A stretch of 64,000 nt of DNA. Source: Ancylobacter mangrovi. Lineage in GTDB: Bacteria; Pseudomonadota; Alphaproteobacteria; Rhizobiales; Xanthobacteraceae. Within the stretch, counting starts at the first letter, position 1; each line of letters begins with the position of its first letter. Below are positions 54,915 to 64,000 of this stretch, piece after piece. The position numbers were made by a program, and so were the translations under genes. The notes beneath the pieces were generated by a model, which was not told where the DNA came from, made no database searches, and saw only the letters and a program-made list of their open reading frames with translations. Where the stretch lies: NCBI RefSeq assembly GCF_024752355.1, contig NZ_JANTHZ010000006.1, positions 186,001-250,000 on the forward strand. Reading direction: 5' to 3'.

Positions 54915-57158
54915 CTACTCCCCTTTGCTCTTCGGAATGTTGGCCGCCTCAGCGGAGGCCGCGGGCGGCTCCCACCTGAAATAGAGTGTCGCCAGCGGCG
55001 GAAGCACGATCTCGGCGCTCGCGGGCATGCCGTGGGCGCCCTGCTCGACGGCGACGACGCCGCCGAGATTGCCGACGCCCGAGCCGCCATAGTCGCCCGC
55101 ATCGGTATTCAGGATCTCGCGCCAGAGGCCCGTCCGCGGCAGGCCGATACGGTAGAACGGGCGCGGCACCGGCGTGAAGTTCGCCACCATCACCACCGGC
55201 GGGTCGCCCTCGCGCCCGAAGCGCGCCCAGGCGAACACCGATTGCTCCGCGTCGTCCACCACGATCCAGCGGAAGCCCTCGGGCGCGCAGTCATGGGCGT
55301 GGAGCGCGATCTCGGCGCGGTAGACGAGGTTCAGCTCGCGCACCAGCTTCTGCACGCCCTGATGGTGCGGGCCCATGCCGAGCAGGTGCCAGTCGAGCGA
55401 GCGCTCCTCGCTCCATTCATGGCGCTGGGCGAATTCCTGGCCCATGAACAGCAGCTTCTTGCCAGGATAGGCCCACATCAGCGCGTAATAGGCGCGCACC
55501 GTGGCGAAGCGCTGCCAGTCGTCGCCGGGCATGCGGGTCAGCACCGTGCCCTTGCCGTGCACTACCTCGTCATGGGACAGCGGCAGCACGAAGTTCTCCG
55601 AGAAGGCGTAGACCAGCCCGAATGTCAGCTTGTCGTGGTGCCAGGTCCGGTACACCGGGTCGAGCTTCGTGTAGTCGAGCGTGTCGTGCATCCAGCCCAT
55701 GTTCCACTTGAAGCCGAAGCCGAGCCCGCCGGCATAGACCGGCGCCGACACACCGGCCCATGAGGTGGATTCCTCGGCCACGATCACCGTACCGGGATGC
55801 TCGGCATAGATGGTCTCGTTCGCACGCTGGAGAAAGCCGACCGCGTCCTTGTTGTCGTTGGAGCCGTCCGGGTTCGGCGACCATTCGCCCTCGCGGCGCG
55901 AATAGTTGAGGTAGAGCATCGAGGCCACGGCGTCGACGCGCAGCCCGTCGACATGGAACCGGTCGAGCCAGTACAGCGCGTTGGCGATCAGCATGTTGGC
56001 GACCTCGCGCCGGCCGAAATCGTAGATCGCCGTGTTCCAGTCCGGGTGGAAGCCGCGCCGCGGGTCGGCATGCTCGTAGAGCGGGGTGCCGTCGAAATGG
56101 GCGAGGCCGTGGATGTCGGTCGGGAAATGCGCCGGCACCCAGTCGAGGATCACCGACAGCCCCGCCTGATGCGCCTTGTCGACGAAGCGCGCGAAGCCGG
56201 CCGGGTCGCCGAAGCGGCTGGTGGGCGCGAACAGGCCGATCGGCTGATAGCCCCAGGAGGCGTCGAGCGGATGCTCGGAGACCGGCAGCAGCTCGATATG
56301 GGTGAAGCCCATCCAGGCGGCATAGCCCACGAGGTCGTCGGCGAGCTCGTCATAGGTGAGCCAGCGATTGCCCTCCCCGCGCCGCCACGAGCCGAGATGG
56401 ACCTCGTAGATCGCCATCGGCTTCTCGCGCGCCGCGCCCTGCGCGCGGGCGGTGATATGGGCCTCGTCGTGCCATTCGAAATTGTCGACCCGCGCCACCA
56501 CCGAGCCGGTGGCGGGGCGCAGTTCGCCCTTGAAGCCGAACGGGTCCGCCTTGAGCGGCAAGAGCCGACCGTCGCCGGAGATGATCTCGTATTTGTAGAT
56601 CGTGCCCTCGCCGACGCCCGGGGCGAAGATCTCCCACAGCCCGCTGTCGACGCGCTTGCGCATCTGGTGGGTGCGCCCGTCCCAGCGGTTGAAGTCGCCC
56701 ACCACCGAGACGCGGGCGGCGTTCGGCGCCCACACCGCGAAGCGCGTGCCCTCGACGTCTTCATGCGTGCAGATATGCGCGCCGAGCCGCTCGTAGAGCT
56801 GGCGGTGAGTGCCCTCGACCAGCAGATGGTCGTCGAGCGGGCCGAGCGCCGGGCCGAAGGAATAGGGGTCGTCGAGCTCCCACGTGCCGCCGTCGTTGCG
56901 CGCCCGCAGCCGATAGCGCGCCCAGGCCGGGCGGCCCTTCACCAGCCCCTCGAAGAAGCCGGCGGGATGGCGGCAGGTGAGTTCCGCGACGACCTTGCCG
57001 TCCGCCTCGACCGCCTGCAGCGTCGCGGCGTCCGGCACGAAGGCCCGGATCACCAGTCCCGATTTTGTCTCATGAGGTCCGAGAAGGGCGAACGGGTCGG
57101 CGTGGCGGCCACCCACGAGTGCCTCGACCTCACGGTCCGGCGCCTGCCACGCCACCAT
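54915..57158 (-). CDS. glgB: 1,4-alpha-glucan branching enzyme
   Basis: Introduces alpha-1,6 branches into glycogen. The 747 residues include an N-terminal extension, a CBM48 domain ([23 protein letters not shown]) and a GH13 barrel with [17 protein letters not shown] (nucleophile Asp), [10 protein letters not shown] (acid Glu) and [12 protein letters not shown]. The start is placed at the ATG with GGGAGAGG before it; a GTG 84 bases upstream is also open and would add 28 residues. It is 187 bases after glgP and 7 before glgC. Confidence 0.95.
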   Translation of the reverse strand: MVAWQAPDREVEALVGGRHADPFALLGPHETKSGLVIRAFVPDAATLQAVEADGKVVAELTCRHPAGFFEGLVKGRPAWARYRLRARNDGGTWELDDPYSFGPALGPLDDHLLVEGTHRQLYERLGAHICTHEDVEGTRFAVWAPNAARVSVVGDFNRWDGRTHQMRKRVDSGLWEIFAPGVGEGTIYKYEIISGDGRLLPLKADPFGFKGELRPATGSVVARVDNFEWHDEAHITARAQGAAREKPMAIYEVHLGSWRRGEGNRWLTYDELADDLVGYAAWMGFTHIELLPVSEHPLDASWGYQPIGLFAPTSRFGDPAGFARFVDKAHQAGLSVILDWVPAHFPTDIHGLAHFDGTPLYEHADPRRGFHPDWNTAIYDFGRREVANMLIANALYWLDRFHVDGLRVDAVASMLYLNYSRREGEWSPNPDGSNDNKDAVGFLQRANETIYAEHPGTVIVAEESTSWAGVSAPVYAGGLGFGFKWNMGWMHDTLDYTKLDPVYRTWHHDKLTFGLVYAFSENFVLPLSHDEVVHGKGTVLTRMPGDDWQRFATVRAYYALMWAYPGKKLLFMGQEFAQRHEWSEERSLDWHLLGMGPHHQGVQKLVRELNLVYRAEIALHAHDCAPEGFRWIVVDDAEQSVFAWARFGREGDPPVVMVANFTPVPRPFYRIGLPRTGLWREILNTDAGDYGGSGVGNLGGVVAVEQGAHGMPASAEIVLPPLATLYFRWEPPAASAEAANIPKSKGE

Positions 57159-57260
57159 ATCCGTCAACCTCTCCCGAGTTGTCTTCAGACCATCAAGACC
57201 CGATCGAGATGAAGGTTCCTTTACCGTCGAGACAAAGTCCACCAGACGCGATCACTCATC

Positions 57261-57308
57261 CTTGTCGCAGGGGGCCGGCCCGCTTGTCGCAGGGCGGCGG
57301 GCCCGGCC
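57261..57308. repeat. Direct repeat and hairpin between glgP and glgB
   Basis: CTTGTCGCAGGG occurs at 57261-57272 and 57283-57294. GGCCGGCCCGC (57273) and GCGGGCCCGGCC (57297) can pair with one bulge. The structure lies just after glgP in its own strand sense and before glgB, so it may limit read-through or stabilise the glgP message. Confidence 0.45.
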
Positions 57309-57345
57309 GTGCGCCAAGGGTCCGCCGCATGAGGTCGCGCGCGCC

Positions 57346-59844
57346 TCAGCGCACCGTGCGCACCGGCACGTGCCAGATGTCGCGCGCATATTCGGAGATG
57401 GTCCGGTCCGAGGAGAACCAGCCCATATTCGCGGTGTTGATGGCGCTGGAGGTCCACCAGCGCGCCTTGTCGTGCCAGGCGGCGTCGATGTCGCGCTGGG
57501 TGTTCCAGTAGGAGTCGAAGTCCGGCGTCACCAGGAAGTAATCGTGGTGGCGCAGCGCGTCGACCAGCGCCTTGTAGCGGTCCGGCTCGTCCGGCGAAAA
57601 CACGCCCGAGCCGACCGCGTCCAGCACCTCGCCCAGATGCTCGGAGGCCTGGATCGCGCCGTACTCGTCGATGCCGTTGGCGCGGCGCGCCTCGACCTGC
57701 TCGGCGGTCAGTCCGAAGATGAAGATGTTGTCGTCGCCGACATGCTCCTTGATCTCGACATTCGCGCCGTCGAGCGTGCCGACGGTCAGCGCGCCGTTGA
57801 GCGCCATCTTCATGTTGCCGGTGCCGGAGGCTTCCATGCCGGCGGTGGAGATCTGCTCCGACAGGTCCGCCGCCGGGATGATCGTCTCGGCGAGCGAGAC
57901 GTTGTAGTTCGGCAGGAACACCACCTTCAGCAGGTCGCGCACGGTCGGGTCGTCGTTCACCACCCTGGCGACATCGTTGGCCAGCTTGATGATCAGCTTG
58001 GCCATGTGATAGCTCGCCGCCGCCTTGCCGGAGAAGATCTTCACCCGCGGCGCCCAGTTCTTGGCCGGGTTGGCGCGCATCGCGTCATAGAGCGCGATGG
58101 TCTCCAGCACGTTCAGGAGCTGGCGCTTGTATTCGTGGATGCGCTTGATCTGCACGTCGAACAGCGCGCCCGGATTGACCTTGATGTCCAGCCGGTCGCG
58201 GATCAGCCGCGCCAGCGCCACCTTGTTCTGCCGGCGCACCGCCATCAGCCGCTCGTGCAGCGAGCTGTCGGCGGCGAGGGCCTCCAGCTTCTTGAGCTGC
58301 GAGGCGTCGTCGAGCACACCGGGCCCGCACACGTCGACCAGCAGGTTCGTCAGGCCCGGATTGGTCTGGTAGAGCCAGCGGCGGAAGGTGATGCCGTTGG
58401 TCTTGTTGTTCATCCGCTCCGGGAACAGGCGGTAGAAGTCCTTGAAGACCGTGGTCTTCATAAGCTCGCTGTGCAGCGCCGCGACGCCGTTGATCGAGTG
58501 CGAGCCGAGGAAGGCGAGGTTGCCCATGCGCACCCGCCGGCCGTGATCCTCCTGGATCAGCGAGACCGAGGACAGCAGCGCGTCGTCGCCGGGGAACTGC
58601 GCGCGCACCTTCTCCAGATGCTTGGCGTTGAGCAGGTAGATGATCTGCATGTGGCGCGGCAGCAGCCGCTCCATCAGCGGCACCGGCCAGGTCTCCAGCG
58701 CTTCCGGCAGAAGCGTGTGGTTGGTGTACGAGATGGTCCGCGTGGTGATGTCGAACGCCTCGTCCCAGCCGATGTCGTGCTCGTCCACCAGCACCCGCAT
58801 CAGCTCGGCGACAGCGATGGCGGGATGGGTGTCGTTGAGCTGGATCGACACCTTGTCGGGCAGCGAGCGCACGTCGCCGAAGCTGTCGACGTGGCGGCGC
58901 GTCAGGTCGCGCAGCGAGGCGGCGGTGAAGAAATATTCCTGCCGCAGGCGCAGTTCCTGACCCGCCGGCGTGGCGTCGGAGGGATAGAGCACCTTCGAGA
59001 TCGACTCCGCCTTCACCTGGTTCACCAGCGCGCCGACATGGTCGCCCTGGTTGAAGGCGTCGAGGCGGATCGGGTCGGCCGCGCGGGCCGACCAGAGGCG
59101 CAGCGTGTTCACATGGTTGCCGCGCCAGCCGACGATCGGCGTGTCGTAGGCGACCGCCTCGACCGTCTCGCCGGGATGCCAGATCTGCTTCTTGCGGTCG
59201 CCGCCGACCGCCACCGTCTCCACCGAGCCGCCGAAGCCGACGTCGTAGAACACCTCGGGACGCTCGAACTCCCACGGATTGCCGAAGGACAGCCAGTCCT
59301 CGGGATATTCCTGCTGCCAGCCGTTCTTGATCATCTGCCGGAACAGGCCGTTCTCGTAGCGGATGCCGTAGCCATAGGCGGCAATGGAGAGCGTCGCCAT
59401 GCTGTCCATGAAGCAGGCGGCGAGGCGCCCGAGGCCGCCATTGCCCAGCGCCGCGTCCGGCTCCACCTGGCGCAGCCGGTCGATGTCGACGCCGAGGTCG
59501 CCCAGCGCCGAGCGCGCGGTCTCCAGCATCTCGATATTGGTCAGCGCGTCGAACAGCAGCCGCCCGATCAGGAACTCCAGCGAGAGGTAGTAGACCCGCT
59601 TGCGCCCTTCCGAATAGGTCTGGCGGGTGGAGGTGATCCAGCGGTCGACGATGCGGTCGCGGGTGGCGAAGGCGGTGGCGAGGAACCAGTCGCGGTCGCT
59701 CGCCGCTGCGGGATTCTTGCCCACCGCGTAGGTCAGCTTGGAAATGACCGCAGCACGGAACTTCGCGACGTCATCGCCCGCGCTCGCCATCGGCGGGGCA
59801 GTCTCCGGCTTGTCCAGCATCTTTTCCTCGACCTCGACTGACAT
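57346..59844 (-). CDS. glgP: Glycogen phosphorylase
   Basis: Releases glucose 1-phosphate from glycogen using PLP. It has 832 residues. The PLP-lysine segment EASGTGNMKMALNGALTVG and the phosphate-binding and catalytic-loop sequences such as LGNGGLGRLAACF are exact. I start at the ATG at 59844 with GGGAG upstream, which gives a normal N-terminus; the frame is open for 24 more codons. It is the first gene of the minus-strand glycogen operon. Confidence 0.96.
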   Translation of the reverse strand: MSVEVEEKMLDKPETAPPMASAGDDVAKFRAAVISKLTYAVGKNPAAASDRDWFLATAFATRDRIVDRWITSTRQTYSEGRKRVYYLSLEFLIGRLLFDALTNIEMLETARSALGDLGVDIDRLRQVEPDAALGNGGLGRLAACFMDSMATLSIAAYGYGIRYENGLFRQMIKNGWQQEYPEDWLSFGNPWEFERPEVFYDVGFGGSVETVAVGGDRKKQIWHPGETVEAVAYDTPIVGWRGNHVNTLRLWSARAADPIRLDAFNQGDHVGALVNQVKAESISKVLYPSDATPAGQELRLRQEYFFTAASLRDLTRRHVDSFGDVRSLPDKVSIQLNDTHPAIAVAELMRVLVDEHDIGWDEAFDITTRTISYTNHTLLPEALETWPVPLMERLLPRHMQIIYLLNAKHLEKVRAQFPGDDALLSSVSLIQEDHGRRVRMGNLAFLGSHSINGVAALHSELMKTTVFKDFYRLFPERMNNKTNGITFRRWLYQTNPGLTNLLVDVCGPGVLDDASQLKKLEALAADSSLHERLMAVRRQNKVALARLIRDRLDIKVNPGALFDVQIKRIHEYKRQLLNVLETIALYDAMRANPAKNWAPRVKIFSGKAAASYHMAKLIIKLANDVARVVNDDPTVRDLLKVVFLPNYNVSLAETIIPAADLSEQISTAGMEASGTGNMKMALNGALTVGTLDGANVEIKEHVGDDNIFIFGLTAEQVEARRANGIDEYGAIQASEHLGEVLDAVGSGVFSPDEPDRYKALVDALRHHDYFLVTPDFDSYWNTQRDIDAAWHDKARWWTSSAINTANMGWFSSDRTISEYARDIWHVPVRTVR

Positions 59845-59932
59845 GTGCAGCTTGTGCTCCCTTGCGGCTTCCCGCTGCCGGACGGACCGGCGGCAGAAGG
59901 CCTCCTCGCATTTCATGCAACCTTTTGGCCAA

Positions 59933-60310
59933 CTAGCCGGCGCGGGTTCCCCGTTCGAACGCCGCCAGTGCCACCACGAGCCATCCCGCGATCAGCATAG
60001 TACCCCCGATCGGCGCGGACATAGGAAAAAGAACGATCTCCCAGAGCGCGCGCAGCCCCAGCGTGCTGCCGAACAGGCCGGCCCCGAGCGCGATCACGAT
60101 GCCGCCGATATCGGCAAACGACCATCCCGGCCCGTGCGTGCCGGCGAACGCCGCCGCACCGAGCGCCCCGGCCGCCCCGAGCATCAGGAAATAGGCGGCG
60201 GTGGTCAGGTTGGGATCGGGGTTCATGTGCGCCCCGGCCGCGGCGGCGGCGACCCCGGCGGCTCCCATGAGCCCGGCCAGCAGGACGACGAGGCGGCGCA
60301 GCATGTTCAT
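59933..60310 (-). CDS. DUF423 family membrane protein
   Basis: A 125-residue inner-membrane protein with four hydrophobic segments (about 5-25, 38-56, 68-85, 97-117) and the DUF423-type GAFGAH-like opening (GAAGVAAAAAGAHM). The family is widespread and its function unknown. It lies 42 bases after cobB and 88 bases before glgP on the same strand; whether it is co-transcribed with either is unclear. Confidence 0.87.
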   Translation of the reverse strand: MNMLRRLVVLLAGLMGAAGVAAAAAGAHMNPDPNLTTAAYFLMLGAAGALGAAAFAGTHGPGWSFADIGGIVIALGAGLFGSTLGLRALWEIVLFPMSAPIGGTMLIAGWLVVALAAFERGTRAG

Positions 60311-60352
60311 CGCTCACTCCAGTTCGGCACGCGCCCGGCCCGGAGGACCGGA

Positions 60353-61663
60353 TCATTCCCGGGCGATCACGTGGAAGAAGGTCCCCGAAACGGTTCCCCG
60401 GCGGCTTCCCGCCGTGCCCATTTCCTTACCCTGTCCGTCCGCCAGCGCGACCAGCGGCGCATCGTCGCCGCTTCGTGTGACGACCGCATAATGGAATTCG
60501 TGGCCGCGCAGACGCGCCCCCGCCGGGCCGATCGGCGAGGCCGCCAAGGTCTCCACCCGCCGGTAGCCGAGATTGAGCTTGCGGCGCGCGAAGCTGGTGG
60601 CGTGGCCGAGCAGGCCCAGCATCTCATGCGTCGCGCCGTCCGCGTCCTCGAGCGATTCCCCGAGCACCATGAACCCGCCGCACTCGCCATGGACCGGGCG
60701 CGTGCGCGCGAAAAGCCGCACCCCGTCGCGGAACCGCCGGGCCGCGCCGAGCCGGCCGGCATGGAGCTCGGGATAGCCGCCGGGCAGCCACAGCGCGTCG
60801 CAGGCCTCGTCCGGCGCCTCGTCGGCAAGCGGCGAGAACGGCACGATTTCCGCCCCCGCCCGCCGCCAGCCGGCGACGAGGTGCTCATAGGCGAAGGAGA
60901 ACGCCACGTCCCGCGCCAGCGCGATCCGCTGGCCGGGAGGATCGAGCGGAACGACCGACGCCGAGGGAAGCGGCACCGGCTGCGCCAGCGCCACCAGCGC
61001 GTCGAGGTCGATATGTGCCTCGGCCCGCTCCGCCAGCGCGGCGAAATGCGCCTCGAGCGCGGGATGCTCGCCCGCCTGCACGAGGCCGAGATGGCGCTCG
61101 GGCAGGCTCAGCGCCCCTTCGCGCGGCAAAGCGCCCAGCACCGGAATGCCGAGCGCCGCGATCGCCTCGCTCGCCTGCAGCCGGTGACGCTCGCTCGCCA
61201 CCTTATTGAGGATGACGCCGGCGACGCGCACCTGCGGGTCGTGGGTGGCGAAGCCCCGCACCACGGCGGCGGCCGACTGCGACTGGCCGGAGACGTCGAC
61301 CACCAGCACTACCGGAAGGCCGAGCCGGGCGGCGAGGTCCGCCACCGCACCGGTACGCCCGGGCGTGCCCATCACCCCGTCGAACAGCCCCATCGAGGCC
61401 TCGATCACGACCAGCTCGGCCTCGCGCGCGGCCTCCCCCGCCAGCGCGTCGATCAGCGCCGGCGGCATGGCGAAGCTGTCGAGGTTGAGCCCCGGCGCCC
61501 CGGTGGCGGCGGCGTGGAAGGCGGGGTCGATATAATCGGGGCCGGACTTCACCGCCCGCACCCCCATCCCGCGCCGGACCAGCGCCGACACCGTGCCGAG
61601 CGTCACCGTGGTCTTGCCCGAGCCCGAGCGTGGCGCGCCTATGATGAACCCGCGCGCGCTCAT
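60353..61663 (-). CDS. cobB: Cobyrinic acid (hydrogenobyrinic acid) a,c-diamide synthase
   Basis: ATP- and glutamine-dependent amidation of the a and c side chains of the corrin ring. It has 436 residues: an N-terminal dethiobiotin-synthase-like ATPase with P-loop GAPRSGSGKTT (9-19), and a C-terminal class I glutamine amidotransferase with the Cys nucleophile in VHGECGGFMVLG. It lies 79 bases after cobM in the same direction. The pathway genes around it are of the oxygen-dependent type (cobL, cobE, cobM), so hydrogenobyrinate is the likely substrate. Confidence 0.93.
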   Translation of the reverse strand: MSARGFIIGAPRSGSGKTTVTLGTVSALVRRGMGVRAVKSGPDYIDPAFHAAATGAPGLNLDSFAMPPALIDALAGEAAREAELVVIEASMGLFDGVMGTPGRTGAVADLAARLGLPVVLVVDVSGQSQSAAAVVRGFATHDPQVRVAGVILNKVASERHRLQASEAIAALGIPVLGALPREGALSLPERHLGLVQAGEHPALEAHFAALAERAEAHIDLDALVALAQPVPLPSASVVPLDPPGQRIALARDVAFSFAYEHLVAGWRRAGAEIVPFSPLADEAPDEACDALWLPGGYPELHAGRLGAARRFRDGVRLFARTRPVHGECGGFMVLGESLEDADGATHEMLGLLGHATSFARRKLNLGYRRVETLAASPIGPAGARLRGHEFHYAVVTRSGDDAPLVALADGQGKEMGTAGSRRGTVSGTFFHVIARE

Positions 61664-61742
61664 GGACGGGCCCGCCCCGGCGTCGGGTGCCCTCTCCTGC
61701 CCGGAAGCACCGGGGCGGGAGGAAAAATCGTGCGGCGGGCGT

Positions 61743-62501
61743 TCATCCCCGCCCCCGGAAGCGGCGCTGATACGCCGCGTCGTAAAGCGCGCTCTCGCGG
61801 AATTCCTCCGCCGCCAGCGCTCGCCCGACCATGATCAGCGCCGTGCGCTCCACCGGCTCGGCCGCGACCCTGGCGGCGATGTCGCCGAGCGTGCCGCGTA
61901 TCACCCGCTCGCTCGGGCGCGTCGCCTCCACCACTACCGCAACCGGGCAGTCGGCGCCGTAGAGCGGCGTCAGTTCCTCGACCACCCGGTCGAGCGCGTG
62001 GATGGCGAGATGCACGGCGAGGCTCGCCCCGGTCGCGCCGAAGGCGGCCAGCGTCTCGCGCTCCGGCATGGCGGAGGCGCGGCCGGAGACGCGGGTGATG
62101 ACGAGGCTCTGCGCCAGCCCCGGCACGGTGAGCTCGCACCCCAGCACCGCGCTCGCCGCCGCGAAGGCCGGCACGCCGGGGGTCAGCGTATAGGCGATGC
62201 TGTGCCGTTCCAGCCGCCGGATCTGCTCGGCCACCGCCGAATAGATCGACAGGTCGCCCGAATGCAGCCGCGCCACGTCCTGCCCGGCCGCCTGCGCCGC
62301 CACGTATTCGGCCTCGATCTCGTCGAGCGACATCGGCGCGGTGTCGACGATTCGCGCCCCCGGCGGGCACCAGCCGAGCACCTCGGGCGGCACGAGGGAG
62401 CCGGCATAGAGGCACACCGGGCAGCGCGCGACGAGGTCGCGCCCGCGCAGCGTCATCAGGTCCGCCGCGCCCGGTCCGGCGCCGATGAAATGCACTGTCA
62501 C
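61743..62501 (-). CDS. cobM: Precorrin-4 C11-methyltransferase
   Basis: SAM-dependent methylation of the corrin precursor at C11. It has 252 residues with the tetrapyrrole methylase signatures [18 protein letters not shown] (3-20) and [11 protein letters not shown], the SAM-binding [15 protein letters not shown], and the C-terminal [16 protein letters not shown]. The start is a GTG that overlaps the cobE stop (GTGA); a second in-frame GTG is two codons later. It is in operon with cobL, cobE and cobB. Confidence 0.94.
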   Translation of the reverse strand: MTVHFIGAGPGAADLMTLRGRDLVARCPVCLYAGSLVPPEVLGWCPPGARIVDTAPMSLDEIEAEYVAAQAAGQDVARLHSGDLSIYSAVAEQIRRLERHSIAYTLTPGVPAFAAASAVLGCELTVPGLAQSLVITRVSGRASAMPERETLAAFGATGASLAVHLAIHALDRVVEELTPLYGADCPVAVVVEATRPSERVIRGTLGDIAARVAAEPVERTALIMVGRALAAEEFRESALYDAAYQRRFRGRG

Positions 62502-62896
62502 GGCGTTCCCGTCCCTTTCTCCGCCTCCCGCGCCAGCGCGCAGGTCACCGGCCCCAGCACGAAGCGCGGGCCGACCAGGCTGGAGCGCCGTCCCGCCACC
62601 GCCAGCGCCGAGGCTTCCGCCACCGAGGGCACGCCCATCAGTGCCACCACCCGCTCGGAATGGGTCATGACCCGCTTGCCCGCCGCCTCGAGCTGCGCCT
62701 GCGGCACCATCACCAGCAGCAGGCCGAGGTCGAGCGCGGCCTTGATGATGCCGGCCTCGCCGCCCTTCACCGCGGGCGTCGCCATCAGCGAGATGTCGCA
62801 CAGCTTCACCTCGTGGCGCTCCATCGCCCCGCGCACGGCGGCGCAGACCTCCTCCGCGCTCACCCCGCGCCGGCTGCCGACCCCGGCGACGATCAT
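62498..62896 (-). CDS. cobE: Cobalamin biosynthesis protein CobE (CbiG C-terminal type)
   Basis: A 132-residue protein matching the C-terminal domain of Cbi[14 protein letters not shown] (5-17), then [21 protein letters not shown] and [19 protein letters not shown]. In the aerobic pathway CobE is a small stand-alone protein whose exact role is unsettled; it is needed for efficient corrin synthesis. Both ends overlap the neighbours by four bases (ATGA with cobL, GTGA with cobM), so it is tightly coupled. Confidence 0.88.
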   Translation of the reverse strand: MIVAGVGSRRGVSAEEVCAAVRGAMERHEVKLCDISLMATPAVKGGEAGIIKAALDLGLLLVMVPQAQLEAAGKRVMTHSERVVALMGVPSVAEASALAVAGRRSSLVGPRFVLGPVTCALAREAEKGTGTP

Positions 62897-64000
62897 CGCG
62901 CCTCTCCGCGCGCCGCCTCGCCGGCCGGCCGGGTCCAGCTCCACTGCGTTACCGGCATCGCCGGGCGCCATCCGGTGAGCTCGCCCACCGGCGCGGCGCG
63001 GGCGATGGAGAGCCGCACCAGCTCCCCGCCCCGCGCGGCATGCAGCGCGATCAGCCGCGCCTCGGTTTCCAGCGTCACCGCATTGACCACCAGCCGCCCG
63101 CCGGGCTTCAGCGCCGCCAGCGCGGCCTCGACGACCCCCGCATCGCCCGCGCCGCCGCCTATGAAGATCGCGTCCGGCGGGGCGAGCCCGCCCAGCGCCT
63201 GCGGAGCCCGGCCCTCGATCACCTTGAGCCCCGGCACGCCCATGGCCGAAGCGTTGCGCCGGGCGCGCGCCGCGCGCGCGGGCACCTCCTCGATCGCGAT
63301 CGCCTTCAGCGACGGATCGGCCAGCATCCATTCGATGCCGATCGAGCCCGCCCCCGCGCCGATGTCCCACAGCGTCTCGCCCCGGCGCGGCGCCAGCGCG
63401 CCGAGCGTCATCGCGCGGACCTCGCGCTTGGTGAGCTGGCCGTCATGCTCGTAAAGCTCGTCCGGCAGGCCGGGCGTCAGGGCGATGATGCGCGCGCCCT
63501 CCCCGGCCACCACCTCGATGCCGACGAGGTTGAGCGTGTCGATCCCGTCAAGGTCGAACGTCGCCGCCAACGCCGTGCGCACCCGCTCGCGCGGGCCGCC
63601 CAGCGCCTCCAGCACATGGATCCGCGATTGGCCGAAGCCGAGTTCGCTCATGAGCCGCGCCAGGGTCTGCGGCCCCTCGCCGTCCGAGGTCAGCGCCAGC
63701 AGCCGGCGCCCGGGATGCAGATGCGCGCGAATGAGATCGAGCGCGCGCCCGTGCACGGTCAGGCAGGCGGTGTCCGCCAGCGGCCAGCCGATCCGAGCCG
63801 CCGCGAGGCTGAAGGAGGACGGCGCCGGAATGGCCCGCATCTCGTCGGCGGGCACGTGGCGCGCCAGCACCGCGCCGACCCCGTAGAGGAACGGGTCGCC
63901 CGAGGCGAGCACGCAGACCCGGCGCCCGCGCGCGGCCAGCACCATCTCGACGCCGTGCTCGAACGGGCTCGGCCAGGCCTGCGCGCGCCCCGTCACCGCC
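62893..64000 (-). CDS. cobL: Precorrin-6Y C5,15-methyltransferase (decarboxylating), 5' end off the window
   Basis: Bifunctional CbiE-CbiT enzyme that methylates C5 and C15 and decarboxylates the C12 side chain. At least 368 residues are present. The N-terminal (CbiE) half shows [20 protein letters not shown] and the [17 protein letters not shown] region; the C-terminal (CbiT) half has the SAM site [16 protein letters not shown] and [10 protein letters not shown]. The frame is still open at the right edge, and the family has about 40 more residues upstream (the VGIGEDG motif), so the true start lies outside. A GTG at 63996 is not taken as the start. It is the first visible gene of the cob run. 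Confidence 0.93.
   Translation of the reverse strand, partial: AVTGRAQAWPSPFEHGVEMVLAARGRRVCVLASGDPFLYGVGAVLARHVPADEMRAIPAPSSFSLAAARIGWPLADTACLTVHGRALDLIRAHLHPGRRLLALTSDGEGPQTLARLMSELGFGQSRIHVLEALGGPRERVRTALAATFDLDGIDTLNLVGIEVVAGEGARIIALTPGLPDELYEHDGQLTKREVRAMTLGALAPRRGETLWDIGAGAGSIGIEWMLADPSLKAIAIEEVPARAARARRNASAMGVPGLKVIEGRAPQALGGLAPPDAIFIGGGAGDAGVVEAALAALKPGGRLVVNAVTLETEARLIALHAARGGELVRLSIARAAPVGELTGWRPAMPVTQWSWTRPAGEAARGEAR

Noticed and set aside
57262..59841. Plus-strand open frame of 859 codons opposite glgP
   Set aside because: Shadow of glycogen phosphorylase; no start signal and no domain.

Overview
The window is a very GC-rich alphaproteobacterial chromosome segment. The strongest taxonomic signal is a complete acpXL-fabZ-fabF2-fabF1-adh-lpxXL cluster (15698-21255), which makes and attaches the very-long-chain fatty acid of lipid A. 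That cluster is characteristic of Hyphomicrobiales (Rhizobiales). The high GC content, the small DUF1127 and DUF2865 proteins, the Inh-domain (Omp19-like) lipoprotein and an aerobic-type cob operon fit a free-living member, perhaps near Xanthobacteraceae. The family assignment is inference from gene content only.

Layout. (1) 1-6144: the end of a probable genomic island carrying a type I restriction-modification operon, hsdR (cut by the left edge) - GIY-YIG/DUF4357 gene - hsdM - hsdS - unknown 119-aa gene. It is followed by an 82-aa hypothetical gene and three short tandem repeats, and it stops at the 3' end of a tRNA-Gln(CUG) gene. (2) 6145-15428: tRNA-Gln, an atypical kinase-like membrane protein, a DUF1127 protein, and the pbpC / alpha-2-macroglobulin pair of the periplasm. 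(3) 15570-21255: the lipid A very-long-chain fatty acid cluster. (4) 21234-27940: a glyoxalase-fold protein, a putrescine-type binding protein, a gamma-glutamylputrescine-synthetase-like enzyme, two class III aminotransferases and a rhodanese; the first part looks like polyamine uptake and catabolism around a divergent promoter with a perfect palindrome. (5) 28009-33838: DMT exporter with divergent LysR regulator, chromate transporter, SDR oxidoreductase, protease-inhibitor lipoprotein and a small hypothetical protein.

(6) 33893-39033 (minus strand): a tight five-gene run, ArsR regulator - ABCB exporter - patatin phospholipase - psd - pssA, linking phosphatidylethanolamine synthesis to a lipase and an exporter. 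(7) 39210-44506: LOG-family protein, cysS with a coupled acetyltransferase, and several exported proteins (small secreted protein, CreA, DUF2865, a Cys/His-rich peptide). (8) 44543-47248: modABC molybdate importer with palindromes between modA and modB. (9) 47501-59844: a small hypothetical gene and the glycogen operon glgP-glgB-glgC-glgA-glgX/malQ, in which the debranching enzyme and the 4-alpha-glucanotransferase are fused into one 1384-residue protein. (10) 59933-64000: a DUF423 membrane protein and the cobalamin genes cobL (cut by the right edge) - cobE - cobM - cobB.

I see no transposase, integrase, CRISPR array or rRNA. Most of the window is ordinary chromosome. The parts most worth a second look are the restriction island with its two non-canonical operon members, the ketosynthase-like FabF2 that lacks its nucleophile, the GlgX-MalQ fusion, and several palindromic intergenic sites. 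I do not see a clearly new defence or mobile system.
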